A DNA stretch of 64,000 bases from Lachnospiraceae bacterium (GCA_910574745.1 CAJTCE010000012.1:1-64000); one strand, 5' to 3'. Shown: positions 1 to 10,129, numbered from the stretch's first letter. Notes: a model not told the origin generated them from the letters alone. Translations and numbers: made by a program.

Positions 1-43
1 CGATTACTTTTTGTTTCTGGCGGTCTTCGTACTTTACTTTCAT
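1..43 (-). CDS. 5' end of an unidentified gene, cut by the window edge
   Basis: An ATG on the minus strand at 43-41 is preceded by an AGGAGA ribosome binding site about ten bases upstream. It opens a frame of 14 codons that runs off the left edge, beginning MKVKYEDRQKQK. Too little is visible to assign a family. The gene reads away from the chemotaxis receptor gene that ends at 155 on the same strand, so it could be the next gene downstream of it. Confidence 0.5.
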   Translation of the reverse strand, partial: MKVKYEDRQKQKVI

Positions 44-154
44 TGTTATAAAATCTCCTTTGTTTTCTGATGTATTAAGTCGCTAAACTCATATACATCA
101 TACGGGGAGATTTTATTTTGTCAAAGTTCAAATTTCATTCTCTATAGGAATGCT

Positions 155-2128
155 CTATACAGATTCTTTAATTTTAACCTGGGCAACATAGTCTCTGAGC
201 GTTTCGGACTGCGCCAGTGAGTCAGAGGCTATTTTATCAGTTTCTTCCGCTAAAGACTTATTGGCGTCCGCAATATTTTTCAGTGACAACAGCTGCTCGT
301 TGACATAAGCTACGGAATTAGTCTGTTCCGATACGGTGTCGGAAAGTCTGTCTGAAATCTTATGATACTGTTCCGTAACCTCTTGGATTTCCTGGAAAGC
401 TCTGGCCGTCTGGGAGGCGGTTTCCATACCCTTTTCAATAGTATCAGCGGAACGCTTTATAATTTCCGCCGTTTTCTGCAGCGCTTCACTGGTCTGCTGT
501 GATAAGTTTCCGATTTCCGCAGCCACTACCGCAAAACCTCTGCCGGATTCCCCTGCCCTTGCCGCTTCTATGGAAGCATTCAGGGAAAGCAGGTTTGTCT
601 GACCGGAGATGTCCTCGATCAACTGGCTGATTTGGAAGATTTCCTGAACGGCAGAATGAATCTGATCCATGGTATCCAACATGGTCTGCATATTGGCGTC
701 GCCTAAGGAAGTCTTTTTTGCAGCATTTTTGGAACAATGCTCTATCTGTAAAACATGATTCTTGTTTTTCTCAATAGAAGCGGTAATTGCCTGCATACTT
801 GTTTCTAACTGCGCTAAAAGAGCCGCCTGGCTCATGGAACCGTCATGGAGCAATCTGGCGTGATCAGAAACCTCGTTGGAGTTTCTGGTAACCTCTACGG
901 AGGAATAATTCATGCGCAGCATAGTGCGGTTCAGGGCGTCGGTAATGGTACTGAGGGATTCTCTGATAGAAGAGAAATCCCCGGAGAAATTATCGGGAAT
1001 ATCAACGGTATAATCCCCTTCTGAAAGGGAACCGAGACACTCTCTGATATTCTGGACATAGCTGTTTAAGCTGGTAATGGTTTTGGATAAAGCCTCTGTT
1101 AATATGGCGGTTTCGTCAATATAATCCGAAAGTATGACTTCTTCCGTAAGATTTCCTTCCGAAAGCGCCGTAAGCCGTTTGGTCACTAAAGAGAGGGAAT
1201 CGGAAATCTTTGCTGCGGCAGGAATGATAACGATAGCGGCAACGATCAACAGCGCAATGGATAGTAACGCCGTCAGAATAATGGAGAAAATCATGGAACT
1301 CATAAATTCTCTTTGGGGAGCATTGACAAATAATGCCCAATTCGTTCCGGGAATAGGCGCGTAGCCCACATAATTGTTTACATGTTTTAACCGCATGAGG
1401 GCCGAACCGGTCTGATAAGAAAGAATTTTATCATAAATTTTGCGGTTCCCGGAGGAAGGATATAAATCATAAATATTATGAGCTTCTTTTAATTGTTCCA
1501 AATCGCGGTCGCCGACAATCAAGCCTTCTTCATTTAAAATACGGGCGCTTCCCGTATCGCCCAAAATAAGCATGCTTAATACATCGTTTAAAAGATCATA
1601 TTTGTAGCTTCCCACCAGATACCCGGTAACCTCGCCGTCTTTCATAAGGGGCGCGCCTACGCAAAGCTGCATGATATCATGATCGTAATAAGGCTCTCCG
1701 ATGACAATATTGCCTGTCTGGGTCAGATGGGAAAAATATTTCATATCGGCAATAGAGGCAGGGGCAATGTCGTCCCCGTACATTTTTTGACCGGAGATAT
1801 CATAAGCAGACAGCCACACAAACTCTATCTGGAGCTTGATTTCATCCAGACGGGCCTGTTTTTCCTCGTCGCTTGAGGAAGAGACGAAGATGTCCTCGTG
1901 GGAAATATTGTACATTCTTTCCGTAAGCAGATGCAGATTGGAGCTTATGTTTTGGGAAGCAATGCGCGTGGTGGTCTGCATATTATCAAGCATAATGGAG
2001 TTTGTGGAGCGGATGCTGCCCACAGACATGATAAGGGTAATTAAAAATGCCAGTAAAATGGATACTGCCATGACGTAAAAGATGATTTTTTGCTTTATGT
2101 TATGGAATTTGTCCAGAAATTTCTGCAT
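155..2128 (-). CDS. Methyl-accepting chemotaxis protein with Cache-type sensor
   Basis: This is a 657-residue membrane chemoreceptor. A first transmembrane helix lies at about residues 14-36, followed by an extracytoplasmic region of about 240 residues that looks like a Cache-type ligand-binding domain. A second helix (about 280-305) leads into a HAMP linker and a long cytoplasmic coiled coil. The conserved receptor hairpin tip is clear ([18 protein letters not shown]), the site where CheW and CheA dock. By family knowledge it signals ligand binding to the flagellar motor through CheA. No chemotaxis or flagellar genes lie nearby, so it is an orphan receptor and its ligand cannot be read from context. 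The N-terminal Met is preceded on the minus strand by a GGAAGGAGC-like Shine-Dalgarno. Confidence 0.93.
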   Translation of the reverse strand: MQKFLDKFHNIKQKIIFYVMAVSILLAFLITLIMSVGSIRSTNSIMLDNMQTTTRIASQNISSNLHLLTERMYNISHEDIFVSSSSDEEKQARLDEIKLQIEFVWLSAYDISGQKMYGDDIAPASIADMKYFSHLTQTGNIVIGEPYYDHDIMQLCVGAPLMKDGEVTGYLVGSYKYDLLNDVLSMLILGDTGSARILNEEGLIVGDRDLEQLKEAHNIYDLYPSSGNRKIYDKILSYQTGSALMRLKHVNNYVGYAPIPGTNWALFVNAPQREFMSSMIFSIILTALLSIALLIVAAIVIIPAAAKISDSLSLVTKRLTALSEGNLTEEVILSDYIDETAILTEALSKTITSLNSYVQNIRECLGSLSEGDYTVDIPDNFSGDFSSIRESLSTITDALNRTMLRMNYSSVEVTRNSNEVSDHARLLHDGSMSQAALLAQLETSMQAITASIEKNKNHVLQIEHCSKNAAKKTSLGDANMQTMLDTMDQIHSAVQEIFQISQLIEDISGQTNLLSLNASIEAARAGESGRGFAVVAAEIGNLSQQTSEALQKTAEIIKRSADTIEKGMETASQTARAFQEIQEVTEQYHKISDRLSDTVSEQTNSVAYVNEQLLSLKNIADANKSLAEETDKIASDSLAQSETLRDYVAQVKIKESV

Positions 2129-2360
2129 GTTAAGAATGCTCCTTCCGAAAATATAATCAGGTACTTATACAGATGTATTCCCGGGGGAAATATTTGCGAA
2201 AGTACCTTCGGATATTCTATCATATATAGGAAATCATGCCTAGTATATTAGCGTTTTTTGTAAAAAAGACATAAAATTTTTGCGCCTTTTTAGTGACGGA
2301 AGAGGGAGAAAGTGCTATTATTTTTGTGTGAGTCAAAGACCCCGCTGTAAGCGTTGTGGG

Positions 2361-2486
2361 AAAGAGCATAAATACTCTAAAGAGCATAAATACTCTAAAG
2401 AGCACAAGTACTCTAAAGAGCACAAGTACTCTAAAGAGCACAAGTACTCTAAAGAGCACAAGTACTCTAAAGAGCATAAATATTTT
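2361..2486. repeat. 18-bp tandem repeat, seven units, each a small imperfect hairpin
   Basis: Seven head-to-tail 18-base units occupy 2361-2486. Units 1-2 read AAAGAGCATAAATACTCT, units 3-6 read AAAGAGCACAAGTACTCT, and unit 7 (2469-2486) is decayed at its 3' end. Each unit has AGAG and CTCT arms around an AA loop. The two variants differ at exactly two positions that face each other in the stem (T-A becomes C-G), so pairing is kept. The array lies in the 442-base gap before rarA. An open frame through it (2280-2528, TTG start) would encode repeated KEHKYS, but it has no convincing ribosome binding site and I do not call it as a gene. The rest of the gap shows nothing recognisable. Confidence 0.9.
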
Positions 2487-2570
2487 CAAGCGTGCAGGCG
2501 GGATATAAGGAACTCCTGCGGGAATTAAGACTGCGGTACTGTATTTGTATTACGAGGGAAGCATATCATA

Positions 2571-3935
2571 ATGGACATGAATTTATTTGATTATATGAGA
2601 GAAAACAAAATGGAGAAGGAGTCTCCCTTAGCGGCGAGGCTGCGTCCCGCCACCCTGGATGAGGTGGTGGGGCAGCAGCATATTATCGGTAAGGACAAGC
2701 TGCTCTACCGTGCCATCAAGGCGGATAAGTTGGGCAGCGTGATTTTTTACGGACCGCCAGGGACGGGAAAGACGACCCTTGCCAGGGTTATCGCCAATAC
2801 CACCAGCGCGGAATTTACCCAGATTAATGCAACGGTGGCAGGAAAAAAAGATATGGAAGAGGTTGTAGCGAAGGCAAAGGACACCTACGGCATGTACGGG
2901 AAAAAGACCATTCTCTTTGTGGATGAGATTCACCGCTTTAACAAGGGACAGCAGGATTATCTTCTGCCTTTTGTGGAGGACGGGACCCTGGTATTAATCG
3001 GCGCTACCACGGAAAATCCCTATTTTGAGGTAAACAGCGCGTTGATTTCCCGCTCTATTGTATTTGAATTAAAGCCTTTGGATAAGGAAGACGTCTTAAC
3101 CTTGATTCACAGGGCTGTTTATGATGAGAAAAAAGGAATGGGAGCATATGAGGCGGTCATGGATGAGGATGCGGCGCAGTTTCTTGCAGAAATTGCGGGA
3201 GGGGACGCCAGACATGCCTTAAATGCCATAGAACTGGGCGTTTTGACTACACAGCGCAGTGAGGACGGAAAAATCCATATTACCCTGGAGGTGGCAAGTG
3301 AATGTATCCAGAAGAGGGTAGTACGTTATGACAAGACGGGGGATAACCATTATGATACGGTTTCCGCTTTTATTAAGAGTATGCGGGGGTCTGACCCGGA
3401 TGCAGCGGTTTATTATCTTGCGAGAATGCTCTATGCAGGAGAGAGTGTAACCTTTATTTCAAGGAGGATCATGATCTGCGCTGCCGAAGATGTGGGACTG
3501 GCAGACCCCAATGCCCTGACGGTGGCAGTCAGCGCCGCCCAGGCGGTGGAGCGCGTGGGAATGCCGGAGGCCAGGATTATTTTATCGGAGGCGGTTTCCT
3601 ATGTGGCAAGCGCACCCAAAAGCAATGCCGCCAATAATGCCATAGCCGAAGCTTATGGGGAGGTGGAGAAAAGCGGGAACCTTCCCATTCCCACCCATTT
3701 ACAGGATGCGCACTATAAAGGGGCGGCAAAGCTGGGACACGGCGTCGGCTATTTATATGCCCATGATTATGAGAAGCATTATGTGGAGCAGCAGTACTTG
3801 CCTTATGAACTAAACGGAAAAGAATTTTACCGTCCAACGGACAACGGCTATGAAAAGAAGATTAAAGAGCATATGAAATGGCTGAAGGATAAGCCGAAGA
3901 AAGTAGAAATGGATTCAGATATCAGCAAAGAATAA
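2571..3935 (+). CDS. rarA: Replication-associated recombination protein A (RarA/MgsA AAA+ ATPase)
   Basis: The 454-residue protein has the length and order of the RarA/MgsA/WRNIP1 family. It shows a Walker A motif GPPGTGKTT at residues 61-69, a Walker B DEIHRFNK beginning at 118, a sensor-1 GATTENP, and the C-terminal helical and tetramerisation region. By family knowledge it is a DNA-dependent ATPase that acts at stalled replication forks, on single-stranded DNA ends and SSB. Two ATGs (2571 and 2577) are possible; the first is taken. The gene stands alone, with a hairpin-forming tandem repeat upstream and a 13-bp tandem repeat that begins inside its last codons. Confidence 0.96.
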   Translation: MDMNLFDYMRENKMEKESPLAARLRPATLDEVVGQQHIIGKDKLLYRAIKADKLGSVIFYGPPGTGKTTLARVIANTTSAEFTQINATVAGKKDMEEVVAKAKDTYGMYGKKTILFVDEIHRFNKGQQDYLLPFVEDGTLVLIGATTENPYFEVNSALISRSIVFELKPLDKEDVLTLIHRAVYDEKKGMGAYEAVMDEDAAQFLAEIAGGDARHALNAIELGVLTTQRSEDGKIHITLEVASECIQKRVVRYDKTGDNHYDTVSAFIKSMRGSDPDAAVYYLARMLYAGESVTFISRRIMICAAEDVGLADPNALTVAVSAAQAVERVGMPEARIILSEAVSYVASAPKSNAANNAIAEAYGEVEKSGNLPIPTHLQDAHYKGAAKLGHGVGYLYAHDYEKHYVEQQYLPYELNGKEFYRPTDNGYEKKIKEHMKWLKDKPKKVEMDSDISKE

Positions 3936-4004
3936 CGGTAAAGAACAACGGTAATGAATAACGGCAAAGAATAACAGTAATGAATAGCAGCAAAGAACAA
4001 CGAA
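3927..4004. repeat. 13-bp tandem repeat overlapping the end of rarA
   Basis: Six imperfect 13-base units run from 3927 to 4004, of the form AAAGAATAACGGT / AAAGAACAACGGT / AATGAATAACGGC and so on. The first unit contains the last two codons and the stop of rarA (TAA at 3933-3935). The array fills most of the 94-base gap to the next gene. It is unrelated in sequence to the 18-bp array upstream of rarA. Confidence 0.8.
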
Positions 4005-4029
4005 AGATATGATTTGAGGTGGAACCGAA

Positions 4030-5349
4030 ATGAAAAAAAGCAGGCAGAATATAAAAAAGAGTACAAGCCAGCGCTTGATCATGATTTCTTTAGATGCGGT
4101 AGGACAGAGGGATCTTGCCTATTTATGTACCCTTCCCAATTTTAAAAGACTTTGGGAACGGGCGGCAAAATGCGCCCATGTGCAAAGCGTTTACCCTTCC
4201 ATTACTTATCCTGCCCATGTTTCCATAGTGACGGGCAAAAAACCGGTCCATCACAGAGTCATCAATAATACCAGGCTGCAGCCCAAACGCCCGACGCCGG
4301 ACTGGATCTGGCAGAGAAAATTTATAAAGGGAACGACCTTGTATGACGAAGCTCTCAAAAAGGGATGGAAGGTTGCCGCCCTGCTTTGGCCCGTGACGGC
4401 AAGAAGCAGCATTACCTACAATCTGCCCGAAATTTTTGCCAACAGATTCTGGCAGAACCAGGTAATGGTTTCCGCATACAACGGAAGCGCTTTCTATGAA
4501 ATGAATTTGTACCGCAAATTCGGACATATGATAGATGGTATCCGGCAACCGGCATTGGATAACTTTGTCCATGCCAGCGCGCTTTATACCATCAGACATT
4601 ATAATCCGGAAATGGTGCTCATTCATTTTACGGATGTGGATACCAACAGACATATTTACGGGGTGGACCATCAAAAGGTAACGGAAGCCTTAAACAGACA
4701 TGATAAGCGCTTAGGAGAACTGATGGATGCCATAGAGGACACCGGGGATATGAATAAAACAACGGTTGTTATACTTGGAGACCACTGCCAGTATCAGACA
4801 GAGAGGGTTGTATACTTTAATCATCTGTTGAAAAAGGCGGGATTTTTAAAAGCAAAAGGGGACGTTATTACAGATTATACCTATATTTCCAAAAACTGCG
4901 ACGGGTGTACCTATATTTATGAAAATCCGAAAAAGAAGGCAACAAAAAGGGATTTCAAAAGACTGACGGCATTATTAGAAAAGTGTAAAAAGAATCCTGT
5001 CTGCGGCGTAGACCGTATATTTACGGGAAAAGAAGCGGGAGAACTGGGGGCGGATCACAAATGTGTCTATTTAATAGAAGCAAAAGCACCTGTTTTTTAT
5101 TTGGATGCCTGCCACACCCTGACAGAGCCGGTAGAAGAAATGAAAAAGGGGAAAATGAGGGCTGTTCACGGTTATCTGCCGGATAAGCCTGACTATGAAA
5201 CCTTCTTTATGGCTTTTGGCTATGGCGTAAAGGAAGGCGTGGAGCTTCCTTCCATGCATCTTTATGATGAGGGGCCTACCTTAGCAAAAATAATAGGTGT
5301 TACTTTACCTCATGCCGACGGCAGATGCTTTGATGAGATATTGGAATGA
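4030..5349 (+). CDS. Alkaline-phosphatase-superfamily phosphodiesterase/pyrophosphatase-like protein
   Basis: This 439-residue protein has the nucleotide pyrophosphatase/phosphodiesterase layout of the alkaline phosphatase superfamily. The metal-binding Asp is at residue 22 (ISLDAVG) and the likely Thr nucleophile at 59 (SITYPAH). Further metal ligands appear in DVDTNRH and in GDHCQ. Members hydrolyse phosphodiester or pyrophosphate bonds in nucleotides, lipids or cell-wall phosphoesters; the substrate cannot be told here. No signal peptide is evident, so a cytoplasmic location is likely. A GAGGTGGAACCG Shine-Dalgarno precedes the ATG. Confidence 0.85.
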   Translation: MKKSRQNIKKSTSQRLIMISLDAVGQRDLAYLCTLPNFKRLWERAAKCAHVQSVYPSITYPAHVSIVTGKKPVHHRVINNTRLQPKRPTPDWIWQRKFIKGTTLYDEALKKGWKVAALLWPVTARSSITYNLPEIFANRFWQNQVMVSAYNGSAFYEMNLYRKFGHMIDGIRQPALDNFVHASALYTIRHYNPEMVLIHFTDVDTNRHIYGVDHQKVTEALNRHDKRLGELMDAIEDTGDMNKTTVVILGDHCQYQTERVVYFNHLLKKAGFLKAKGDVITDYTYISKNCDGCTYIYENPKKKATKRDFKRLTALLEKCKKNPVCGVDRIFTGKEAGELGADHKCVYLIEAKAPVFYLDACHTLTEPVEEMKKGKMRAVHGYLPDKPDYETFFMAFGYGVKEGVELPSMHLYDEGPTLAKIIGVTLPHADGRCFDEILE

Positions 5350-5385
5350 TTCTTGGTTGATTGATTGGATTTTTCCGTAAAGATA

Positions 5386-5943
5386 TTAAAAAAGTTCTTT
5401 CATAATGGCTGCATAGATTGCTTCATTTTTTTTCTGCCAGCGGTCACAGACAGCGGAAGCGGTTTTTTCATCGGGAACAGACAGCTTCAGCTCAATCAAC
5501 GTTTCTCCCCGCTCTGTAGCGGCAAGGAGGGTCTGATAGCTTCCGCCGGCGGTTTTGAAATATTGTCCGGTAACGGCAGTCTCATTGCGCAGTTCCATGG
5601 AATTTTCTTTCAGATAACTGTTGATTTCCTCTTTGATAGGTTCCGGTATGTTGCTGCCAAAAAAAGTCAGAGTAGAACGGCCTTCGTCAGTTAACATAAG
5701 CTGGGTGCGATTGTGGACGGTTTTGGTGGAGATCAGCTTGATTTCGCAAAGCTCCCCGATTGCCTGCTGCAGGGTCAGATAGTTGGTGTATTCCTTCTCC
5801 AGGATAAAGCCTTCAATCTGCGCCCTGGTTAAGGGGAAGGATACCCGGTCGAGCATATACAATACGATCAGTTTATATAAAGTCATAGGTTCTTGTGTCA
5901 TATCGAAACCTCTTTTCTGAATTTTTCTGAATTTTTTTCGCAT
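5386..5943 (-). CDS. DUF4364 family protein
   Basis: The 185-residue protein matches what I recall of DUF4364, a family found mainly in Clostridia. The N-terminal half looks like a winged-helix domain (helices around residues 15-95 including LTRAQIEGFILE and LTLQQAIGEL), and the C-terminal half is a mixed alpha/beta domain. The function is not established; a DNA-binding or regulatory role is inferred from the winged helix only. It is the last gene of a minus-strand unit, seven bases after the radical SAM gene. Confidence 0.75.
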   Translation of the reverse strand: MRKKFRKIQKRGFDMTQEPMTLYKLIVLYMLDRVSFPLTRAQIEGFILEKEYTNYLTLQQAIGELCEIKLISTKTVHNRTQLMLTDEGRSTLTFFGSNIPEPIKEEINSYLKENSMELRNETAVTGQYFKTAGGSYQTLLAATERGETLIELKLSVPDEKTASAVCDRWQKKNEAIYAAIMKELF

Positions 5944-5950
5944 AATTTTG

Positions 5951-6988
5951 TTATTTTTGGCTTTCGCAGTATTTTCCCTGGAAAGCTCCCGTTTCCCTGC
6001 AAAGCTTATGGAAACTGTTTAAGACGTCCCGCTTATTAAGGCTCCATTTGGGAGCAAGCAATAAATCTTTGGGGCCGTCGCCTGTAATGCGGTGTACCAC
6101 AATGTGGGGACTTAAACGGGTAATGCAGGCAAGAAGCGTGTGGAGATATTCTTCCTTTGAATAGACGGGAACCAATCCCTTCTCATAATCCACAGCCAAA
6201 TCCGTATCCTTTAAAATGTGTAACAACTGTAATTTTATTCCAAAAGGGTTTATTCGGTTGACATAATCTATCGTTTGCAGTATACGGCTGCGGTCTTCCC
6301 CGGGAAGTCCCAAAATGGTATGTACAATAAACGGAATTTCCGCTTCCTTTAAATTGGCGGCAGCTTTTTCAAATACCTGAAGTTTATAACCCCGCCGGAT
6401 ATAGGCGGCAGTATCCTCATGGATGGTCTGCAGTCCCAGCTCAAGCCAGAGAAATTTATGAGGAAATTCTTCCTTTAGTCTGGTAAGCGCCTCTAATATT
6501 TCACGTTCCAGACAGTCCGGTCTGGTAGCAATGGAAATGCCCGCTACTTTATCATGGCATAAGGCGGCATAATAGAGGGAGTAGAGGCGTTCTGGTTTGT
6601 CATAAGTTCCTGTATAGGCTTGAAAATAGGCGATATATTTATCGCCTGTTTTTTTCTTTTGAAAGAGAGAAACGCCTCTCTGGATTTCTTCGCCTATATC
6701 TATGGCATTTTTGCCGCCGGACGGCGCTTTATTGCCGCTTGTTTCCGCACTATCGGATTTCTTTCTGTTGCGGGATGCTTTTTCATCTAAAGAGACGGCC
6801 ACAGGAACCGCAAACTCGCCGCTTCCTCCGTGACTGCAGAAGATGCAGCCGCCGTATCCCACTGTGCCGTCCCTGTTGGGGCAGGTAAATCCGCCGTCTA
6901 ATGCAATTTTATATAGCTTTTCGCCGAAGGTCTCTTTACAATAACAATCCAGCGAATAATAGGGTTTGCCCTTCCAGTTTGTTGTCAT
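5951..6988 (-). CDS. TIGR01212-family radical SAM protein (YhcC-like)
   Basis: The 345-residue protein shows the family's N-terminal pattern: DGGFTCPNRDGTVGYGGCIFC, whose three cysteines (CPNRDG ... CIFC) would hold the 4Fe-4S cluster that cleaves S-adenosylmethionine. A TIM-barrel body follows (SIATRPDC, ELGLQTIHEDT, HTILGLPGE). The reaction is unknown for most members. About 30 polar residues (roughly 65-98) are inserted just after the cluster motif. The start codon lies one base from the malic enzyme stop, so the two genes are probably translated together. Confidence 0.9.
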   Translation of the reverse strand: MTTNWKGKPYYSLDCYCKETFGEKLYKIALDGGFTCPNRDGTVGYGGCIFCSHGGSGEFAVPVAVSLDEKASRNRKKSDSAETSGNKAPSGGKNAIDIGEEIQRGVSLFQKKKTGDKYIAYFQAYTGTYDKPERLYSLYYAALCHDKVAGISIATRPDCLEREILEALTRLKEEFPHKFLWLELGLQTIHEDTAAYIRRGYKLQVFEKAAANLKEAEIPFIVHTILGLPGEDRSRILQTIDYVNRINPFGIKLQLLHILKDTDLAVDYEKGLVPVYSKEEYLHTLLACITRLSPHIVVHRITGDGPKDLLLAPKWSLNKRDVLNSFHKLCRETGAFQGKYCESQK

Positions 6989-6989
6989 C

Positions 6990-8141
6990 TTACTTAATGT
7001 GGGATTTTACGGCATCCGCTACGACCTGGGCTACTTCGGGATTGAAAGCTTCCGGCATAATATTATCTTCGTTCAATTCTTCATCCGGTACCAGGCTTGC
7101 AATGGCAAAAGCGGCAGCCAGCTTCATCTCTTCCGTAATCTGGGAAGCCCGTCCTTCCAAAGCACCCTTAAAGATGCCGGGGAAGGCTACCACATTATTG
7201 ACCTGGTTGGGAAAATCGCTCCGTCCCGTGCCTACAACCTTAGCGCCGGCAGCCTTTGCCGCATCGGGCAGGATTTCGGGAACGGGATTTGCCATGGCAA
7301 ATAAGATGGAGTCCTTGTTCATGGAAGAAACCATTTCGGGAGTCACAATATTGGGAGCAGAAACGCCGATAAAGATATCGGCTCCTCTCAAAGCGTCGGC
7401 AAGAGAGCCGGTTTCATGGTTGGGATTGGTAATTTCCGTCATTTTTTGCTGCATCCAGTTCAGCCCTTCGGTGGTTTTATCTAAAATGCCCACTTTATCG
7501 CACATGATGACGTTCTGAAAGCCGTAGGTCAGTAAAAGCCTGGTAATGGCAACGCCGGCGCTGCCTGCACCGTTTACCACTACCTTGCAGTCCTCTTTCT
7601 GCTTGCCCACAACCTTTAATCCGTTGATAACGCCTGCCAGAACTACAATGGCCGTTCCGTGCTGGTCGTCATGAAAGACAGGAATATTCAGAGTTTCCTT
7701 TAACCTTTCTTCAATCTCAAAACAGCGGGGAGCGCTGATATCCTCTAAATTGATGCCGCCAAAGGCAGGAGCCAGGTAAGTAACAGTCTTGATGATTTCT
7801 TCTGTGTCCTGGGTATCAAGACAGATGGGAACGGCATTTACGCCGCCGAATTCCTTGAACAATACCGCTTTTCCTTCCATAACGGGCATGGCAGCTAAGG
7901 GACCGATATTGCCAAGTCCCAAAACTGCGCTTCCGTCGGAAACGACTGCAACGGTATTGGATTTGATCGTATATTTATAGGCGGCTTCCGGATCTGCGGC
8001 AATGACCTTGCAAGGCTCTGCAACGCCGGGAGTATAAGCCAAGGATAAATCTTCTCTGGATTTTACGGGGGTTTTGGAAACAGTCTCTAATTTGCCGTTC
8101 CATTCTTCGTGTAGCTTCAATGCTTTTTCATTTACAGTCAT
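6990..8141 (-). CDS. NAD(P)-dependent malic enzyme, short bacterial type
   Basis: At 383 residues this is the short bacterial malic enzyme, which converts malate to pyruvate and CO2 with reduction of NAD(P). Visible landmarks are the substrate-side AYTPGVAEPC, the metal-binding HDDQHGTA, and a Rossmann motif VVNGAGSAGVAI. The C-terminal FAMANPVPEI stretch is also typical. It is the first gene of a minus-strand unit with the radical SAM and DUF4364 genes. Cofactor preference is not called. Confidence 0.95.
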   Translation of the reverse strand: MTVNEKALKLHEEWNGKLETVSKTPVKSREDLSLAYTPGVAEPCKVIAADPEAAYKYTIKSNTVAVVSDGSAVLGLGNIGPLAAMPVMEGKAVLFKEFGGVNAVPICLDTQDTEEIIKTVTYLAPAFGGINLEDISAPRCFEIEERLKETLNIPVFHDDQHGTAIVVLAGVINGLKVVGKQKEDCKVVVNGAGSAGVAITRLLLTYGFQNVIMCDKVGILDKTTEGLNWMQQKMTEITNPNHETGSLADALRGADIFIGVSAPNIVTPEMVSSMNKDSILFAMANPVPEILPDAAKAAGAKVVGTGRSDFPNQVNNVVAFPGIFKGALEGRASQITEEMKLAAAFAIASLVPDEELNEDNIMPEAFNPEVAQVVADAVKSHIK

Positions 8142-8343
8142 AATATTTCCTCTTTTCTGCTATGTCTGTAGGTACTGTATTTTATGAACTAATTTGTCTC
8201 ATACCTAACTATGTTATCCTTCTTATCATATAGTACGTGTGATTTTTTTGCAAGCCTTGCAGGCCCTGTTATTACGAACTGCCGCTATCACATAAAAGAT
8301 GACTTTTCCGTTTGTAATAACGATAATAATTTTGAAAAAGAAC

Positions 8344-8372
8344 TTTACGAAAAAATAAACTTGGTGTATACT
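8344..8372 (+). promoter_or_regulatory. Probable sigma-A promoter for rho
   Basis: TTTACG (8344-8349) and TATACT (8367-8372) are spaced by 17 bases, about 130 bases before the rho start. The 362-base gap between the malic enzyme and rho holds no gene. The long leader would allow the autoregulation usual for rho, but I see no specific element. Confidence 0.6.
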
Positions 8373-8504
8373 TAATCTTACAAATCAAACAAATCGTGCA
8401 CTGGATTTTCTGAAAGTGAATTCCCAAAGGAAATTTATGATAAATAAAAACGGACTGAGATAAACGATGAATTATATTGATTGTTTTAATGAAGGAGAAT
8501 GATA

Positions 8505-9797
8505 ATGAGAGAAAAGTATGAATCACTGGCTTTGGCGGATCTAAAGGAAATTGCCAAAGCAAGAGGAATCAAGGGCGTTTCTACCATGAAAAAGGCGGAA
8601 GTGGTGGAGGCAATGTTAGAAGAGGACGAGAGAAGCAAGATCAGTCCCGAAAAGCTTAGCGACACCCTTGACAGCGGAGAAACGGCAAGCGGAATTCTGG
8701 AGGTTATGCCGGATGGTTTCGGATTTATCCGCTGTGCCAACTACCTTCCGGGAGAGAATGATGTTTATGTGGCGCCCAGCCAGATTCGCAAATTTAATTT
8801 AAAGACCGGAGATATTGTGGAAGGAAATACCAGGGTCAAGACCCAAAACGAAAAGTTTTCCGCATTGTTGTATGTTAAGAAGATTAACGGATATCATCCT
8901 TCGGAGGCGGCAAGAAGATACAGCTTTGAGGATATGACGCCTATTTTTCCTGATGAAAGGTTGAAACTGGAGACGCCGGGAGCCAGCGTTGCCATGAGGA
9001 TCATGGATTTGATGAGCCCTGTAGGAAAGGGACAGCGTGGTATGATCGTTTCTCCCCCCAAGGCAGGTAAAACAACTTTATTAAAGGAAGTGGCAAAATC
9101 AGTCAAAAGGAACAACCCGGGCATGCATCTGATCATTCTTCTGATTGATGAAAGACCGGAGGAGGTTACGGATATCAGGGAGGCCATTGAAGGTCCCAAT
9201 GTAGAAGTGATCTACTCCACCTTTGACGAACTGCCGGAGCATCACAAAAGAGTTTCGGAAATGGTAATCGAGCGTGCAAAGCGCCTGGTTGAGCACAAAA
9301 AAGATGTAACCATACTTTTAGACAGCATTACCCGTCTTACAAGGGCTTATAACTTAACGGTGCCCCCCAGCGGACGTACCTTATCAGGCGGTCTTGACCC
9401 GGCGGCGCTTCATATGCCTAAGAGATTTTTCGGAGCGGCCAGAAATATGAGAGAGGGCGGCAGTCTGACCATTCTTGCCACAGCCCTTGTGGAAACCGGA
9501 AGCAAAATGGACGACGTTATTTACGAGGAATTTAAGGGAACCGGTAATATGGAGATGGTTTTGGACAGAAAGCTCTCAGAAAAGCGCGTATTCCCGGCGG
9601 TGGATATTCCCAAGTCCAGCACCAGAAGAGAGGATCTGCTCTTAAACGAAGAGGAACTGCAGGCAATCAATATTATGAGAAAGGCTTTAAACGGTATGAA
9701 GCCGGAGGAAGCTGTAGAAAAGATTTTGGACATGTTTGCACGTACCCGGACCAACAGGGAATTTGTGGATATGGTTCAAAAAATCAAGTTTTTCTAA
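8505..9797 (+). CDS. rho: Transcription termination factor Rho
   Basis: Rho is a hexameric RNA helicase that ends transcription. The sequence shows an N-terminal SAP-like helical part ([15 protein letters not shown]), a cold-shock RNA-binding domain ([14 protein letters not shown]), the Walker A motif [10 protein letters not shown] and Walker B region [10 protein letters not shown]. The Q- and R-loop part ([10 protein letters not shown]) is also present. I place the start at 8505 (MREKYES) rather than 8499, because the AAGGAG at 8492-8497 is seven bases from the former and almost touches the latter. That gives 430 residues, close to the usual length, without the long N-terminal insertion seen in some Gram-positive Rho proteins. 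Confidence 0.97.
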   Translation: MREKYESLALADLKEIAKARGIKGVSTMKKAEVVEAMLEEDERSKISPEKLSDTLDSGETASGILEVMPDGFGFIRCANYLPGENDVYVAPSQIRKFNLKTGDIVEGNTRVKTQNEKFSALLYVKKINGYHPSEAARRYSFEDMTPIFPDERLKLETPGASVAMRIMDLMSPVGKGQRGMIVSPPKAGKTTLLKEVAKSVKRNNPGMHLIILLIDERPEEVTDIREAIEGPNVEVIYSTFDELPEHHKRVSEMVIERAKRLVEHKKDVTILLDSITRLTRAYNLTVPPSGRTLSGGLDPAALHMPKRFFGAARNMREGGSLTILATALVETGSKMDDVIYEEFKGTGNMEMVLDRKLSEKRVFPAVDIPKSSTRREDLLLNEEELQAINIMRKALNGMKPEEAVEKILDMFARTRTNREFVDMVQKIKFF

Positions 9798-9846
9798 AAA
9801 AGAATGATGAATAGGACAAAATTATGTTGTTTTTCTAAAAAATAAC

Positions 9847-9875
9847 TTGCATACTCACAAAAACTATGCTACACT
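9847..9875 (+). promoter_or_regulatory. Probable sigma-A promoter for rpmE
   Basis: TTGCAT (9847-9852) and TACACT (9870-9875) are separated by 17 bases and lie just upstream of the rpmE ribosome binding site (GAGAGGTGAA). The gene therefore probably has its own promoter although it follows rho. Confidence 0.65.
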
Positions 9876-9928
9876 TATAAAGCTGTTTGTGAAAAAATCA
9901 TTGATATTTTATATAGAGAGGTGAAATT

Positions 9929-10129
9929 ATGAAAGAAGGAATCCATCCTAACTATTATCAGGCGACTGTAACCTGTAACTGTGGTAACACATTCGTAACC
10001 GGTTCAACAAAAGAGGATATTCACGTTGAAATCTGTTCCAAATGCCACGCATTCTACACAGGTCAGCAGAAAGCAGCGCAGGCTCGTGGACGTATTGATA
10101 AATTCAATAAGAAATACGGCGTTCAATAA
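9929..10129 (+). CDS. rpmE: 50S ribosomal protein L31, zinc-binding type
   Basis: A 66-residue protein of exactly the usual length. The zinc ligands are in place: Cys16 and Cys18 (TCNCGN) and Cys36 and Cys39 (ICSKCH). This marks the C+ form, which by established knowledge can be exchanged for a zinc-free paralogue when zinc is scarce. It has its own promoter and is followed by a strong terminator. Confidence 0.98.
   Translation: MKEGIHPNYYQATVTCNCGNTFVTGSTKEDIHVEICSKCHAFYTGQQKAAQARGRIDKFNKKYGVQ

Noticed and set aside
2220-2528. Two opposite-strand frames through the 18-bp array, encoding KEHKYS or VLVLFR repeats
   Set aside because: Neither has a convincing start and ribosome binding site; both arise because an 18-base unit keeps any frame open.
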